A stretch of DNA of 64,000 nucleotides from Janthinobacterium sp. 17J80-10 (lineage in GTDB: Bacteria; Pseudomonadota; Gammaproteobacteria; Burkholderiales; Burkholderiaceae_D), in the NCBI RefSeq assembly GCF_004114795.1, contig NZ_CP035311.1:1922001-1986000 (forward strand). The letters run 5' to 3'. The position numbers and the translations under genes were made by a program. Below the pieces are notes generated by a model, which saw only the letters and a list, made by a program, of their open reading frames with translations, had not been told where the DNA came from and did no database searches. This document shows positions 44,757 to 53,469 of this stretch, one piece after another. How positions within the stretch are numbered: the stretch's first letter is position 1; each line of letters begins with the position of its first letter.

Positions 44757-44833
44757 CCCGGTCTCCTTCAAGTTTTTGTGAAGAAATAATGACACACAAG
44801 GTTATTGACCACAAGTAGCGGTTTGTCCGATGC

Positions 44834-45820
44834 CTAGCGCGTGCGGGCGCGTTTGGCTGCGCGTCCGGACCAGCTGGCGCGCTTGACCTTGGTGGTCGGC
44901 TCCATGCTGGTTTGCGGCACGTAGCGCAGGTGGTCGCCCGGGCATTGGTAGGCAAGCTCGGCGGCCTTGGGATCTTCATTGGCGATCCACACGGTCTGGT
45001 CGCCTTGCCAGGTGCCGCTTTCGACCTGCTGGATGAATTCCGCGAAAATGCGCGCGCAAAGTTCGGGAACTTCGAGGGTGAATGCATGCGACATTTTGGG
45101 CACAATCAGCATGCGTGAACTGGCCGTGTTGGCGCGGATGACGTCATGCAGGTGGCGTGGGGTCAGGGCATCGTATTCGCCGTTCAGCACCAGGGTCGGG
45201 ACGGTAATTTTCGCCAGCTCCGGCGTGATCGACGAGAATTTCGCCAGCGATTCCATCAAATTCTGGATGCCGTGCAGCTCGTTGCCGCTACTGCCGACGC
45301 GCTTGACGATGGCGAGCAGGTCGCGGTTTTTCGTCAGCCACTCGTTGGTGAAGTTCAGCGGCATCAGCAAGTCGAGATAGAACTCGAAGCCCACCCGCGC
45401 CATGCTGATGTAGAGATTGGCTGCGTGGCAAGTCAGCACCGGGTCGAGTTCGGAAAAAGTCGATATCGGCAAGAGCCCCTTGAGAGCATCAGGGAACATC
45501 ATGGCGTAGCGCAGCACCACCACGCCGCCAAACGAAATGCCCATCACATAGGCTTGCTCGATGCCGAGATGATCGTGCAGCGCCTTGAGCATGATGGCAT
45601 GGTCGTCGAAATCCACGCCGAGGATGGGTTTGCTGGAAAAGCCCTGGCCCAGCATGTCATAGGACAGCACGCGCACGCCTTTTGCCGGCAGCATCTTGAA
45701 ATAGGGCGCCCAATGCGAGGTGCGCATGGACAAGCCGTTTACGAGGGTTAAGACGGGATCGCCTTCATTGCCAATCAGGTCGTAGTAAATCTCGGAATTC
45801 TTGTAACGGAAAACGGGCAT
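44834..45820 (-). CDS. alpha/beta hydrolase in a three-gene cassette
   Basis: 328 residues. The alpha/beta-hydrolase fold is clear: nucleophile elbow GISFGGVVVL, acid in LVLNGEYDALTPRHL, His in KMSHAFTLE, and oxyanion region LVNGLSMRTSHW. The last 65 residues (from WQGDQTVWIANEDPKAAELA to a basic KRASWSGRAAKRARTR end) are an extension outside the fold. Esterase or thioesterase activity is likely; the substrate is unknown. It sits between the KAS-III-like gene and the unknown 210-residue protein, all on the minus strand with gaps of 60-77 bases, so probably one transcript. Confidence 0.85.
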   Translation of the reverse strand: MPVFRYKNSEIYYDLIGNEGDPVLTLVNGLSMRTSHWAPYFKMLPAKGVRVLSYDMLGQGFSSKPILGVDFDDHAIMLKALHDHLGIEQAYVMGISFGGVVVLRYAMMFPDALKGLLPISTFSELDPVLTCHAANLYISMARVGFEFYLDLLMPLNFTNEWLTKNRDLLAIVKRVGSSGNELHGIQNLMESLAKFSSITPELAKITVPTLVLNGEYDALTPRHLHDVIRANTASSRMLIVPKMSHAFTLEVPELCARIFAEFIQQVESGTWQGDQTVWIANEDPKAAELAYQCPGDHLRYVPQTSMEPTTKVKRASWSGRAAKRARTR

Positions 45821-45880
45821 GGTGGTGTCCTGGGATGCTGCGCGGTTTTGGCGCCTGGGGCGGATCGGGTGGAAAAAGCC

Positions 45881-46513
45881 TTACGCTGCAGGGATTTCGG
45901 TGATCTCGGCAAGCAGGCGCAGGAACAGCTTTTCAACGATCTGGCGCTGGGACTCGATGATGTTTTCCTTTTCTTCCATGGGCAGGTCGATGGCCATGTC
46001 TTTGAGCAGGCGGATCTGGGTCTGGATCTGGCGACCGTTTTCTTCCTCGATTTCCTTCAGCGTCGAAAAGAATGGCGTGTTCAGGTTGGTCTGCACCGAC
46101 AGCAGGGGCAGGATGCGAATCACCGAGAGGAAGGCGTGCGACAGCGCCAGGTATTCGTAAAAATTGCGGTCCACCTTCAGCATGCCGCCCATGAAGCGCG
46201 CCGCACTGGTCTCTTGCCACAAGGCGAGGTTCAGCTGCGTGGCGGCGAGGAAGACCATCGGGTTGCTGCTCCAGGCCGTGGACTTGCCTAGCAGCGTGGT
46301 CAACTCGACTTCCTTGAAACACTGGCTGTGCAGGAACTTGTAGGGAACCCATTCCATTGGCTGAAATTCGACCCGCGCCAGGATGGTGGCATTGATGCTC
46401 TTGACGCCTTGCAGGAACAGGCAGAGACGGGTCTGTGCATCGGGGCTGAGCTCTTGCTGTTGCTTGAAATATTCCATCGCGCGTTGGCGAATCTCGATGG
46501 ATCGGTCAGCCAT
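45881..46513 (-). CDS. unknown helical protein, first gene of the cassette
   Basis: 210 residues, predicted mostly helical, without signal peptide. Visible features: a charged N-terminal helix (SIEIRQRAMEYFKQQQELSP), a middle part with aromatic residues (FQPMEWVPYKFLHSQCFKE), a moderately hydrophobic stretch (ALSHAFLSVIRILPLLSVQT) that is too polar for a sure membrane span, and a charged C-terminal helix (KEIEEENGRQIQTQIRLL). I do not recognise the family. CGGAGA precedes the ATG by five bases. The gene leads the minus-strand set with the alpha/beta hydrolase and KAS-III-like gene. A role as a partner of these enzymes is only inference. Confidence 0.75.
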   Translation of the reverse strand: MADRSIEIRQRAMEYFKQQQELSPDAQTRLCLFLQGVKSINATILARVEFQPMEWVPYKFLHSQCFKEVELTTLLGKSTAWSSNPMVFLAATQLNLALWQETSAARFMGGMLKVDRNFYEYLALSHAFLSVIRILPLLSVQTNLNTPFFSTLKEIEEENGRQIQTQIRLLKDMAIDLPMEEKENIIESQRQIVEKLFLRLLAEITEIPAA

Positions 46514-46742
46514 GGGGTCTCCGGTAGGGTGGTGAAGCTGGGTTGGTTCGGTCCGGCAGGAAGAGCCTGTCCGGTGCAGCAGTGCACTTGTTAATAGTTT
46601 ACTTGAATCATTGATGTTTTTCCATGCGCTTAGACTCTCCGGTCAGGCAGTTTACCGATCATTTTTAACATTTTCCAAGAGGAAAAAAGTGATATAAAGA
46701 AACTTATTTAAAAATAGTTACATTCCATCAGTGGAGGAGCAT

Positions 46743-47582
46743 TTGAGGCAGCATCAATTTTCAAGCATGGGTCCTGCGGGTTTTCATCGGCTGGCTTATA
46801 CCGAATGGGGCGATCCGGCCAATCGCGACGTGATTGTCTGCGCGCATGGATTGACCTTGAACAGCCGTTACTTCGACTGGTTTGCCAAGGCTTGCGAAGA
46901 CCATTACCGCGTGATTTGTCCGGATACCGTCGGGCGGGGCAGCAGCGAATGGGTGGATCCGCAGCATTACTGGTTCCCCCAATACATGACCGACGCTGCA
47001 GCATTGCTGGCGCGCATAGGCAATGACAAGGTGAACTGGATCGGCACGTCGATGGGGGGCTTGCTCGGTATTTTTCTTGCTACGCAAAAAAATCATCCCA
47101 TCAAGCGCCTGGTCTTGAACGATGTCGGCCCCTTTATCACCAGGGAGGGCATGAGATTCATCGCCGAGTATATCGGCAGGGATGAGCGCTTCCGCAACCA
47201 TGCCGAGGTCGAGGCGCATTTGCGCGTGCTGTATCCCAAGTTTGGTGATCTGACGGACGAGCAGTGGCGTCACCTGGCGCGCATCGGGTCGCGGATCACG
47301 GAGGAGGGCGACTTGCGGCTGGCCTACGATCCGCGCATCCGTGAAAGCTTCCGCGAGATCAACGACGATTTCCAGGCATGGGACCTGTGGGAAAAGATCG
47401 ATATTCCGGTACTGATATTGCGCGGTTCCGAGTCTGGGATCCTGACCCAGGAAACGCTGGAAGAGATGCTGCGCCGTAATCCACGGGCGCGCGCCCATGT
47501 GTTCGAGGGCATCGGCCACGCGCCGCCGCTCATGGCGGGTGACCAGATCAATATCGTGCTGGATTTTCTGGCAGAAGGCTGA
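46743..47582 (+). CDS. alpha/beta hydrolase, first paralogue near bdhA
   Basis: 279 residues if it starts at TTG 46743, which has GGAGG five bases upstream; GTG 46731 and ATG 46767 are alternatives. Motifs: YTEWGDP, VCAHGLTLNSRYFD (oxyanion), nucleophile elbow GTSMGGLLGIF, LNDVGPFI, acid region LILRGSESGILT, His in GIGHAPPL. About 280 residues long, it is clearly related to the gene at 48587, both close to bdhA. A role on (R)-3-hydroxybutyrate oligomers or esters is suggested by neighbours, not by sequence. Confidence 0.85.
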   Translation: MRQHQFSSMGPAGFHRLAYTEWGDPANRDVIVCAHGLTLNSRYFDWFAKACEDHYRVICPDTVGRGSSEWVDPQHYWFPQYMTDAAALLARIGNDKVNWIGTSMGGLLGIFLATQKNHPIKRLVLNDVGPFITREGMRFIAEYIGRDERFRNHAEVEAHLRVLYPKFGDLTDEQWRHLARIGSRITEEGDLRLAYDPRIRESFREINDDFQAWDLWEKIDIPVLILRGSESGILTQETLEEMLRRNPRARAHVFEGIGHAPPLMAGDQINIVLDFLAEG

Positions 47583-47603
47583 ACGATTGCGATGGCGTAA
47601 ACG

Positions 47604-47636
47604 AAAAAATCGCGCGGGGTGCCGCGCGATTTTTTT
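47604..47636. terminator. bidirectional terminator
   Basis: AAAAAATCGCGCGG / CCGCGCGATTTTTTT with loop GGTG between the convergent hydrolase gene and bdhA. Confidence 0.92.
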
Positions 47637-47665
47637 GTGAAGCGCCGTAGCGCTTGCAGGCAAGC

Positions 47666-48460
47666 TTACTGCGCGACCCAACCGCCGTCGACGTTCAGGG
47701 ACATGCCGCGCATCTGGCTGGCAGCGTCGCTGCACAGGTAGACGGCCAGGCTGCCCAACTGGTCCGGGGTGACGAACTCGCCGGACGGCTGCTTTTCCTG
47801 CAGCAGCTGGCGCTTGGCTTCATCGTTGGAGATCTTGCCGGCTTCGGCGCGTGCGTCCACCTGTTTTTGTACCAGCGGGGTCAGCACCCAGCCCGGGCAG
47901 ATGGCGTTGGCGGTGACGCCGGATTGTGCATTTTCCAGGGCAGTGACCTTGGTCAGGCCGATAATGCCGTGCTTGGCTGCGACATAGGCGGATTTTTGCG
48001 CGGAACCAACCAGGCCGTGTACCGAGGCAATGTTGATGATGCGGCCCCAGTTTTTCGCTTTCATGGCCGGCAAGGCCAGGCGCGTGGTATGGAAAGCGGA
48101 ATTCAGGTTAATGGCGATGATGGCATCCCACTTCTCGACCGGAAAATCTTCAATGTTGCTCACGTGCTGGATGCCGGCATTGTTGACCAGCACATCAACG
48201 GCGCCGAACTTGTCGGCAGCGAACTTCATCAAAGCTTCAATCTCGGCAGCTTTGGACATGTCGGCATTGTGATAGGCAGTTTGTACGCCGAATTCTTGCG
48301 CAACGGCTTGTTGCAAGGCTTCGATTTCCTTCAGGTCGCCAAAGCCATTGAATACGATATTGGCGCCCGCTGCGGCCAGTGAGCGGGCAATGCCCAGACC
48401 GATGCCCGATGTCGAGCCGGTAACGAGGGCGGTTTTACCTTGAAGCGTCTTGCCTTGCAT
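47666..48460 (-). CDS. bdhA: D-3-hydroxybutyrate dehydrogenase
   Basis: 264 residues. SDR fold: TGSTSGIGLGIARSL, NNAGIQHVSNIEDFP, catalytic Ser in INIASVHGLVGS, Tyr-Lys in AYVAAKHGIIGLTK, then the family pattern NAICPGWVLTPLVQKQVDAR. The last is typical of 3-hydroxybutyrate dehydrogenase. It oxidises (R)-3-hydroxybutyrate to acetoacetate, the substrate of ScoAB. GAAGAGGA precedes ATG 48460; five more residues can be read upstream from 48475. It lies between two alpha/beta hydrolase genes on the opposite strand. Confidence 0.92.
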   Translation of the reverse strand: MQGKTLQGKTALVTGSTSGIGLGIARSLAAAGANIVFNGFGDLKEIEALQQAVAQEFGVQTAYHNADMSKAAEIEALMKFAADKFGAVDVLVNNAGIQHVSNIEDFPVEKWDAIIAINLNSAFHTTRLALPAMKAKNWGRIINIASVHGLVGSAQKSAYVAAKHGIIGLTKVTALENAQSGVTANAICPGWVLTPLVQKQVDARAEAGKISNDEAKRQLLQEKQPSGEFVTPDQLGSLAVYLCSDAASQMRGMSLNVDGGWVAQ

Positions 48461-48586
48461 GATGTCCTCTTCCAATGTGTCTTATATAAAATAAATTATT
48501 ACCGCTCGGTGACGGAGCTAGGATTTTAATCTTATCCGGCAGTAAAATGTTGATTGATATCCATATTATTGACAGATTAACCAGAG

Positions 48587-49453
48587 ATGACCCAGCCTCA
48601 GATTAAAAGCGTTCAGTGTTTGTCCCCAGTCGGACTGCATAACATGGTTTACAAGGAATGGGGCGATCCCAAAAATCCGAAAGTGCTGGTGTGCGTGCAC
48701 GGCGTGACCCGTGTGTCTGATGATTTTGACAATCTTGCGGCAGCTTTGTGCGATGAATACCGCGTCGTGTGTCCGGACATTGTCGGGCGCGGGCGTTCCG
48801 ACTGGCTGCGCGATCCGATGCACTATGTCATTTCACAATATCTGAGCGACATGGTTACCCTGCTGGCGCGGCTCGATGTCGAGACGGTGGACTGGGTCGG
48901 CACATCGATGGGCGGCTTGATCGCCATCCCCTTTGCCGCAATGCCCGGCAATCCGATTCGCAAACTGGTGCTGAACGATGTGGGGCCGGCGCTGGACATG
49001 ACCTCGCTCGTCACGATCGCCGACTATATCGGCCATGATTTGCGCTGGCCAACCTACGATGACGCCGAAACGTATGTGCGCGCCATTTCCGTTCCTTTCG
49101 GCCCGCATACCGATGACGAGTGGCAGCGGCTCGCCAAAAGCGTCTTGCGCCAACTTGAAGATGGTCAATGGACGCGCCATTATGATCTGAGGCTTGCAAA
49201 GCCTTTCCGCCATGCTTATTTTGATGACGTCATCGGCTCGGAATCGACTTTGTGGCAGCAATACGATGCAATCACTTGTCCGACCTTGCTGTTGCGCGGC
49301 GCCCAGTCCGGCCTGCTGATGGCCAAGACAGCACAGGACATGGCGCAACGTGGGCCGCGCGCCAGAGTGGTGGAGCTCGAGGGTGTCGGCCATGCGCCGA
49401 CCTTGATGCATGAAGACCAGATCGCGATTGTGAAAGACTTTTTGCTGGATTGA
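48587..49453 (+). CDS. alpha/beta hydrolase, second paralogue near bdhA
   Basis: 288 residues and similar throughout to the gene at 46743 (KEWGDPKNPKVLVCVHGVTR, VCPDIVGRGRSDW, GTSMGGLIAIP, LNDVGPALD, VGHAPTLMH). The catalytic Ser-Asp/Glu-His arrangement is intact. The gene is divergent from bdhA across 126 bases. Paralogy with the first copy suggests an old local duplication around bdhA. Esterase or oligomer hydrolase is likely; the substrate is unknown. A hairpin TCAGGCG/CGCCTGA (49465-49487) follows, without T run. Confidence 0.85.
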   Translation: MTQPQIKSVQCLSPVGLHNMVYKEWGDPKNPKVLVCVHGVTRVSDDFDNLAAALCDEYRVVCPDIVGRGRSDWLRDPMHYVISQYLSDMVTLLARLDVETVDWVGTSMGGLIAIPFAAMPGNPIRKLVLNDVGPALDMTSLVTIADYIGHDLRWPTYDDAETYVRAISVPFGPHTDDEWQRLAKSVLRQLEDGQWTRHYDLRLAKPFRHAYFDDVIGSESTLWQQYDAITCPTLLLRGAQSGLLMAKTAQDMAQRGPRARVVELEGVGHAPTLMHEDQIAIVKDFLLD

Positions 49454-49529
49454 TAGTCTGAACCTCAGGCGACATGCTGCCGCCTGAACCGACTATGCCT
49501 CACCTGTCTCTGTAACGGCTTTTAACGTC

Positions 49530-49880
49530 ATGCTTATTCAACGCTTCCATCCTGGCAAAACCCTGTCCGAGATGGCAATACACAATGGCACGCTCTATCT
49601 GGCAGGGCAGGTGGCTGAAGATGTCACCCGAGATATTGCCGGCCAGACCCGTGAAGTGCTGGGGCATATCGACCGCTTGCTGGCCGAGGGTGGCAGCGAC
49701 AAGGCGCACATCCTGATGTGCCAGATTTATCTGTCCGACCTGGCCAATTTCGATGGCATGAATGCAGCATGGAACGCGTGGGTCGCGCCGGGCAATGCGC
49801 CGCCGCGCGCCACTGTAGAGGCCCGGCTTGCCCGGCCGGAATGGCTGGTCGAGATGGTTGTCACCGCAGCACAAAAATAA
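49530..49880 (+). CDS. RidA/YjgF-family deaminase-like protein
   Basis: 116 residues, a single RidA (chorismate-mutase-like) fold. Motifs NGTLYLAGQVAED, GHIDRLLAEGGSDKAHILMCQIYLSDLANFDGMN (in parts) and PPRATVEARLA with the conserved Arg of the imine deaminase site. RidA removes reactive enamines made by PLP enzymes. It belongs to a subgroup with ILMCQIYLSDL that may differ in substrate. It precedes relA by seven bases, in one transcript. Confidence 0.88.
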   Translation: MLIQRFHPGKTLSEMAIHNGTLYLAGQVAEDVTRDIAGQTREVLGHIDRLLAEGGSDKAHILMCQIYLSDLANFDGMNAAWNAWVAPGNAPPRATVEARLARPEWLVEMVVTAAQK

Positions 49881-49887
49881 TGATCTT

Positions 49888-52152
49888 ATGGTTTCCGTAA
49901 CCGCCGCCGAACATTCCAGCCACGATTTGCTGGTGGCTGGCCTGAATGCCGCCGATGCTGCGCGCGTTGGCGCAGCGCTGGACTTCATTCAACCGCTTTA
50001 TGCAGGCAAGAATGTCATCAAGGGCCAGGATGCCTACGCCTATGCCGTGACAGTGGCGAGCATCGTTGCGCACCTGGAAACCGATGCCGACACGCGCATG
50101 GCGGCGCTGCTGTTCGAGGTGCCGATGCTGGCGCCGGCCCAGGAAGCAATGCTAGAAGAGCGTTTCGGCAAGGAGGTTGTCGACCTGGTCGCCGGCATCC
50201 GCCAGTTGATGCGATTGCATGAAACCACGTTCGACCAGCACGAACCGGAACAGGGCAAGAATAAGAGCGCCCAGCAAAGGGCTGCGCTGCAGCTGGAAAC
50301 CCTGCGCAAGATGCTGCTGGCGATGGCGACCGACATGCGCGCCGTCCTGGTGCGCCTGGCGTCTCGCGTGGCGACCCTGCGTTATTTCGCCGACCTGAAA
50401 CTCGACAACGACCGCACCCGCGATTATGGCCGCACCACGCTGGACCTGTATGCGCCATTGGCCAACCGCCTCGGCGTGTGGCAGCTGAAGTGGGAACTGG
50501 AAGACTTGTCGTTCCGTTTCATCGAGCCGGAAACCTACAAGCGCATCGCCAGGATGCTGGAAGAAAAACGGCTCGGCCGCGAAGCTTTTGTCGCCGATGC
50601 GATTGCGCGCCTGCAGTCGGAGATGGCTGCCGCCGGGATTAGCGCAGAGGTCTCCGGCCGGCCCAAGCATATCTTCAGCATCTGGAACAAGATGAAGGGC
50701 AAGTCGATCGACTTTTCCGAGCTGTACGACGTGCGCGCCTTCCGCGTGATCGTCGACGATATCAAGACCTGCTACACGGTGCTGGGCATCGTGCACCACA
50801 TCTGGACGCCGATTCCACACGAGTTCGACGACTACATCGCGCGTCCCAAGGGCAATGGCTACCAGTCGCTGCACACCGTGGTGACGGCGGACGACGGACG
50901 TGCCCTTGAAGTGCAGATCCGCACCCGTGAAATGCACCATTTCGCCGAATACGGCGTGGCGGCGCACTGGCGCTACAAGGAATCGGGCGGTTCGAATTTC
51001 GCCGCTAAAAAATATGACGAGAAGATCGCTTGGCTGCGCCAGCTGCTGGCCTGGAAGAGCGAAATCACCGATGCCGTAGTGGGGCAGGAAGAGGGCCGGC
51101 GCGAATGGGTGGAAAAGCTCAAGTCAGCCACGCTGGACGACCGCATCTACTTGATGACGCCGCAGGCGCGCGTGATCGAATTGCCCGCAGGCGGCACGCC
51201 CATCGACTTTGCCTACCACTTGCACAGCGATATCGGCCATCGCTGCCGCGGCGCGCGCGTCGACGGCGCCATGGTGCCGTTGAATACGCCGCTGAAAAAC
51301 GGCCAGACGGTGGAAATCATCACTGCCAAGGGCAGCAGCGCCGCCTCGGCCGGTCCTTCGCGTGACTGGCTCAGCGCCGGCTATGCCGCCAGCCCGCGCA
51401 CCCGCGCCAAGGTGCGCGCCTGGTTCAATGCACTCGACCAGCAGGCCACCCTCGCAACTGGGCGTGGCCTGATCGAAAAAACCTTGCAGCGCGAAGGCAA
51501 GACCGCGGTCAACCTGGAAGAATTGGCGCACAAGCTGGGGTTTCCGCGGCCGGACGATTTGTTTCTTTCGGTGGGCAAGGATGAATTCAGCCTGCGCACC
51601 GTGGAAAACGCATTGCATGAAGGCGATGCGGCAAAGCAGCCGCCGGCCAACCCGGATGCGGCAGTCGTGCCGCGCAAGAGCCGCGCATCCAGCGTGACCC
51701 AGGGCGCCAAGTCGGGCGTGCTGGTGGTCGGCACCGAGGGCTTGATGACGCAGCTGGCCAAATGCTGCAAGCCGGCGCCGCCGGACGAGATCGTTGGGTT
51801 CATCACGCGCGGCAAGGGCGTTTCGATCCATCGCACCAATTGCAAGAACTTTGCCGAGATGTGGGTGCATGCGCCGGAACGCGTGATCCAGACGACCTGG
51901 GGCACAGCCGGCAAGGAAACGGTCTATCCGATCGATATTTTCATCATCGCCCAGGATCGCCAGGGTCTGCTGCGCGACATCTCTGAAATCCTCATGCGCG
52001 AGAAGATCAATGTTATTGGTGTCAGCACGCAAAGCGTGAAAGGGCAGGCACGCATGGCCTTTACGGCGGAGATCGGCTCGACCGAACAGCTCGCCAAGGC
52101 GCTGGCGATCATCCGCGAGGTGCGCGGCGTGATCGATGCGCGCCGCAAATAG
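49888..52152 (+). CDS. relA: RelA, (p)ppGpp synthetase
   Basis: 754 residues from ATG 49888. The HD hydrolase domain (about 30-180) has lost its metal site: VAHLETDADTRMAALLFEVP has no HD pair. The synthetase domain (about 220-370) is intact (YDVRAFRVIVDD), and HEFDDYIARPKGNGYQS near residue 312 shows the EXDD type of synthetase-only RelA rather than the RXKD of SpoT. TGS (about 400-460) and ACT (about 675-754; IFIIAQDRQGLLRDISEILM) follow, with a conserved cysteine (KCCKPAPPDEIVGF). It is the stringent response enzyme. ridA precedes, hyi follows. Confidence 0.95.
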   Translation: MVSVTAAEHSSHDLLVAGLNAADAARVGAALDFIQPLYAGKNVIKGQDAYAYAVTVASIVAHLETDADTRMAALLFEVPMLAPAQEAMLEERFGKEVVDLVAGIRQLMRLHETTFDQHEPEQGKNKSAQQRAALQLETLRKMLLAMATDMRAVLVRLASRVATLRYFADLKLDNDRTRDYGRTTLDLYAPLANRLGVWQLKWELEDLSFRFIEPETYKRIARMLEEKRLGREAFVADAIARLQSEMAAAGISAEVSGRPKHIFSIWNKMKGKSIDFSELYDVRAFRVIVDDIKTCYTVLGIVHHIWTPIPHEFDDYIARPKGNGYQSLHTVVTADDGRALEVQIRTREMHHFAEYGVAAHWRYKESGGSNFAAKKYDEKIAWLRQLLAWKSEITDAVVGQEEGRREWVEKLKSATLDDRIYLMTPQARVIELPAGGTPIDFAYHLHSDIGHRCRGARVDGAMVPLNTPLKNGQTVEIITAKGSSAASAGPSRDWLSAGYAASPRTRAKVRAWFNALDQQATLATGRGLIEKTLQREGKTAVNLEELAHKLGFPRPDDLFLSVGKDEFSLRTVENALHEGDAAKQPPANPDAAVVPRKSRASSVTQGAKSGVLVVGTEGLMTQLAKCCKPAPPDEIVGFITRGKGVSIHRTNCKNFAEMWVHAPERVIQTTWGTAGKETVYPIDIFIIAQDRQGLLRDISEILMREKINVIGVSTQSVKGQARMAFTAEIGSTEQLAKALAIIREVRGVIDARRK

Positions 52153-52176
52153 CCTGTCAAAAGACAGACAAGCGCC

Positions 52177-52989
52177 ATGCCGAAATTTGCCGCCAACCTC
52201 AGCCTGATGTACAACGAGCATGCCTTCCTCGAACGGTTTTCGGCGGCGGCGGCGGATGGCTTCGCGGGCGTGGAATTTCTGTTTCCGTATGATTTCGCCG
52301 CCTTGGAAATCCGTGCGCGGCTCGACGGAGCCAGCTTGACCCAGGTCCTGTTCAATGCGCCGCCAGGCGACTGGGGTGCGGGCGAGCGCGGTATAGCGGC
52401 CTTGCCTGAGAGGGAAGAAGAGTTTCGCCGCGGCTTTGATCAGGCATTGGAATATGCCGCCGTGCTGGGCAATCGGCATCTGCATGTGATGGCGGGCCTG
52501 CTGCAATCGGGGCAGGACAGGGCGCGCCAGCACGAAGTGTATCTTGCCAATCTGGCGCATGCGGCCCGCGAGGCAGCGTCGGCAGGCATCACCGTGCTGA
52601 TCGAGCCGATCAATCCGCGCGACATGCCGGGATATTTTCTGAACCGGCAAGCCGAGGCGCATGCGATCTGCCGGGAAGTCGGCGCGGCCAACCTGATGGT
52701 GCAATGCGACCTGTACCATTGTCAGATCGTCGAAGGGGACCTGGCAACCACGCTGCGGCGGGATCTGGCGGGCATCGGCCATATCCAGATTGCCGGTGTG
52801 CCGCAGCGGCATGAGCCGGATCTGGGCGAGATCAATTATCCCTACCTGTTCGATTTGATGGATGCGCTCGGATATGCGGGCTGGGTGGGATGCGAATACC
52901 GGCCGCGTGCCGGCACTTCGGAAGGTTTGGCTTGGTTGCAGGCATGGCGTGAACGGCAAACTATCAATTTGCAGCCGGGACTAGCCTAA
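52177..52989 (+). CDS. hyi: hydroxypyruvate isomerase family sugar isomerase (Hyi)
   Basis: 270 residues, xylose isomerase-like TIM barrel. Metal ligands are seen in [15 protein letters not shown] (Glu), QCDLYHCQ (Asp and His) and [10 protein letters not shown] (Glu). The N-terminus [12 protein letters not shown] is the Hyi/OtnI opening. It interconverts hydroxypyruvate and tartronate semialdehyde, or is the related 2-oxo-tetronate isomerase. No glyoxylate carboligase genes are near. It lies 24 bases after relA and may be co-transcribed. Confidence 0.9.
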   Translation: MPKFAANLSLMYNEHAFLERFSAAAADGFAGVEFLFPYDFAALEIRARLDGASLTQVLFNAPPGDWGAGERGIAALPEREEEFRRGFDQALEYAAVLGNRHLHVMAGLLQSGQDRARQHEVYLANLAHAAREAASAGITVLIEPINPRDMPGYFLNRQAEAHAICREVGAANLMVQCDLYHCQIVEGDLATTLRRDLAGIGHIQIAGVPQRHEPDLGEINYPYLFDLMDALGYAGWVGCEYRPRAGTSEGLAWLQAWRERQTINLQPGLA

Positions 52990-53004
52990 ATGCAAAAATG
53001 CCCT

Positions 53005-53010
53005 TATAAT
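53005..53010 (+). promoter_or_regulatory. -10 box of tRNA-Val promoter
   Basis: TATAAT 11 bases before the tRNA, at the spacing expected for a stable RNA promoter; the -35 (in the hyi end) is poor. Confidence 0.5.
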
Positions 53011-53021
53011 TTCGTTTCTTT

Positions 53022-53098
53022 AGGCGCGTAGCTCAGCTGGTTAGAGCACTACCTTGACATGGTAGGGGTCGTTGGTTCGAGTCCAATCGTGCCTACCA
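53022..53098 (+). tRNA. tRNA-Val (anticodon GAC)
   Basis: Acceptor AGGCGCG pairs with CGTGCCT (one G-U), D arm GCTC-AGCTGGTTA-GAGC, anticodon arm CTACC-TTGACAT-GGTAG giving anticodon GAC, T arm GTTGG-TTCGAGT-CCAAT, encoded CCA. Total 77 nt. Confidence 0.96.
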
Positions 53099-53133
53099 AC
53101 GAATCAAAAACAAAAATAATACGCATCAATACT

Positions 53134-53165
53134 AAAAGCCAACTCAACGAGTTGGCTTTTTTCTT
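53134..53165 (+). terminator. terminator after tRNA-Val
   Basis: AAAAGCCAACTC / GAGTTGGCTTTT with loop AAC and a T run. Confidence 0.92.
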
Positions 53166-53469
53166 TTCCCGTCCGCTAAAAAAATCAAATATCCAGGATC
53201 GCGCGCAAAAGTGTTGTTCAGGCATGCTGGCCTCGAATGTCCTGTAACGTTTTAACGATGATTTACATTGCCGCAAGTAATTTGTTTGCTATCTCGAAAC
53301 AAATTATTTAACATCATCAAGAATAAACACTGTCCAGAACAGGGTTTTAGCACCTGTGAATCCGGCATATTTCTTGCTGGAAATTTTCAAAGGCAAGCGC
53401 CTTTCAATTTTCCGCTCCTAAACCGTATTAGTGACATCGCCGTCTACCGTCAGAGCCAGCACAACAATA
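53166..53469. other. intergenic region before the TPS operon, with a 10-bp inverted repeat
   Basis: No gene is seen in these 304 bases. TAATTTGTTT (53278-53287) and AAACAAATTA (53297-53306) form a perfect 10-base inverted repeat with a 9-base spacer, about 165 bases before the tpsB start. The region likely carries the promoter of the two-partner secretion operon, but I could not fix the boxes. No ribosome site stands out before ATG 53470 except a loose purine stretch. Confidence 0.5.

Noticed and set aside
43758-45820. Olefin biosynthesis (OleA/OleB) genes
   Set aside because: KAS-III-like plus alpha/beta hydrolase recalls OleAB, but His and Asn of the condensing site are lost, and OleC/OleD are absent.
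49888-50500. Loss of the HD site in RelA as novelty
   Set aside because: Known for synthetase-only RelA of beta- and gammaproteobacteria.
51124-52959. 611-residue minus-strand open frame opposite relA and hyi
   Set aside because: It crosses two recognised genes and lacks any conserved motif.
53059-53247. Small plus-strand frame after tRNA-Val
   Set aside because: It begins inside the tRNA and runs through the terminator; no ribosome site or family signs.
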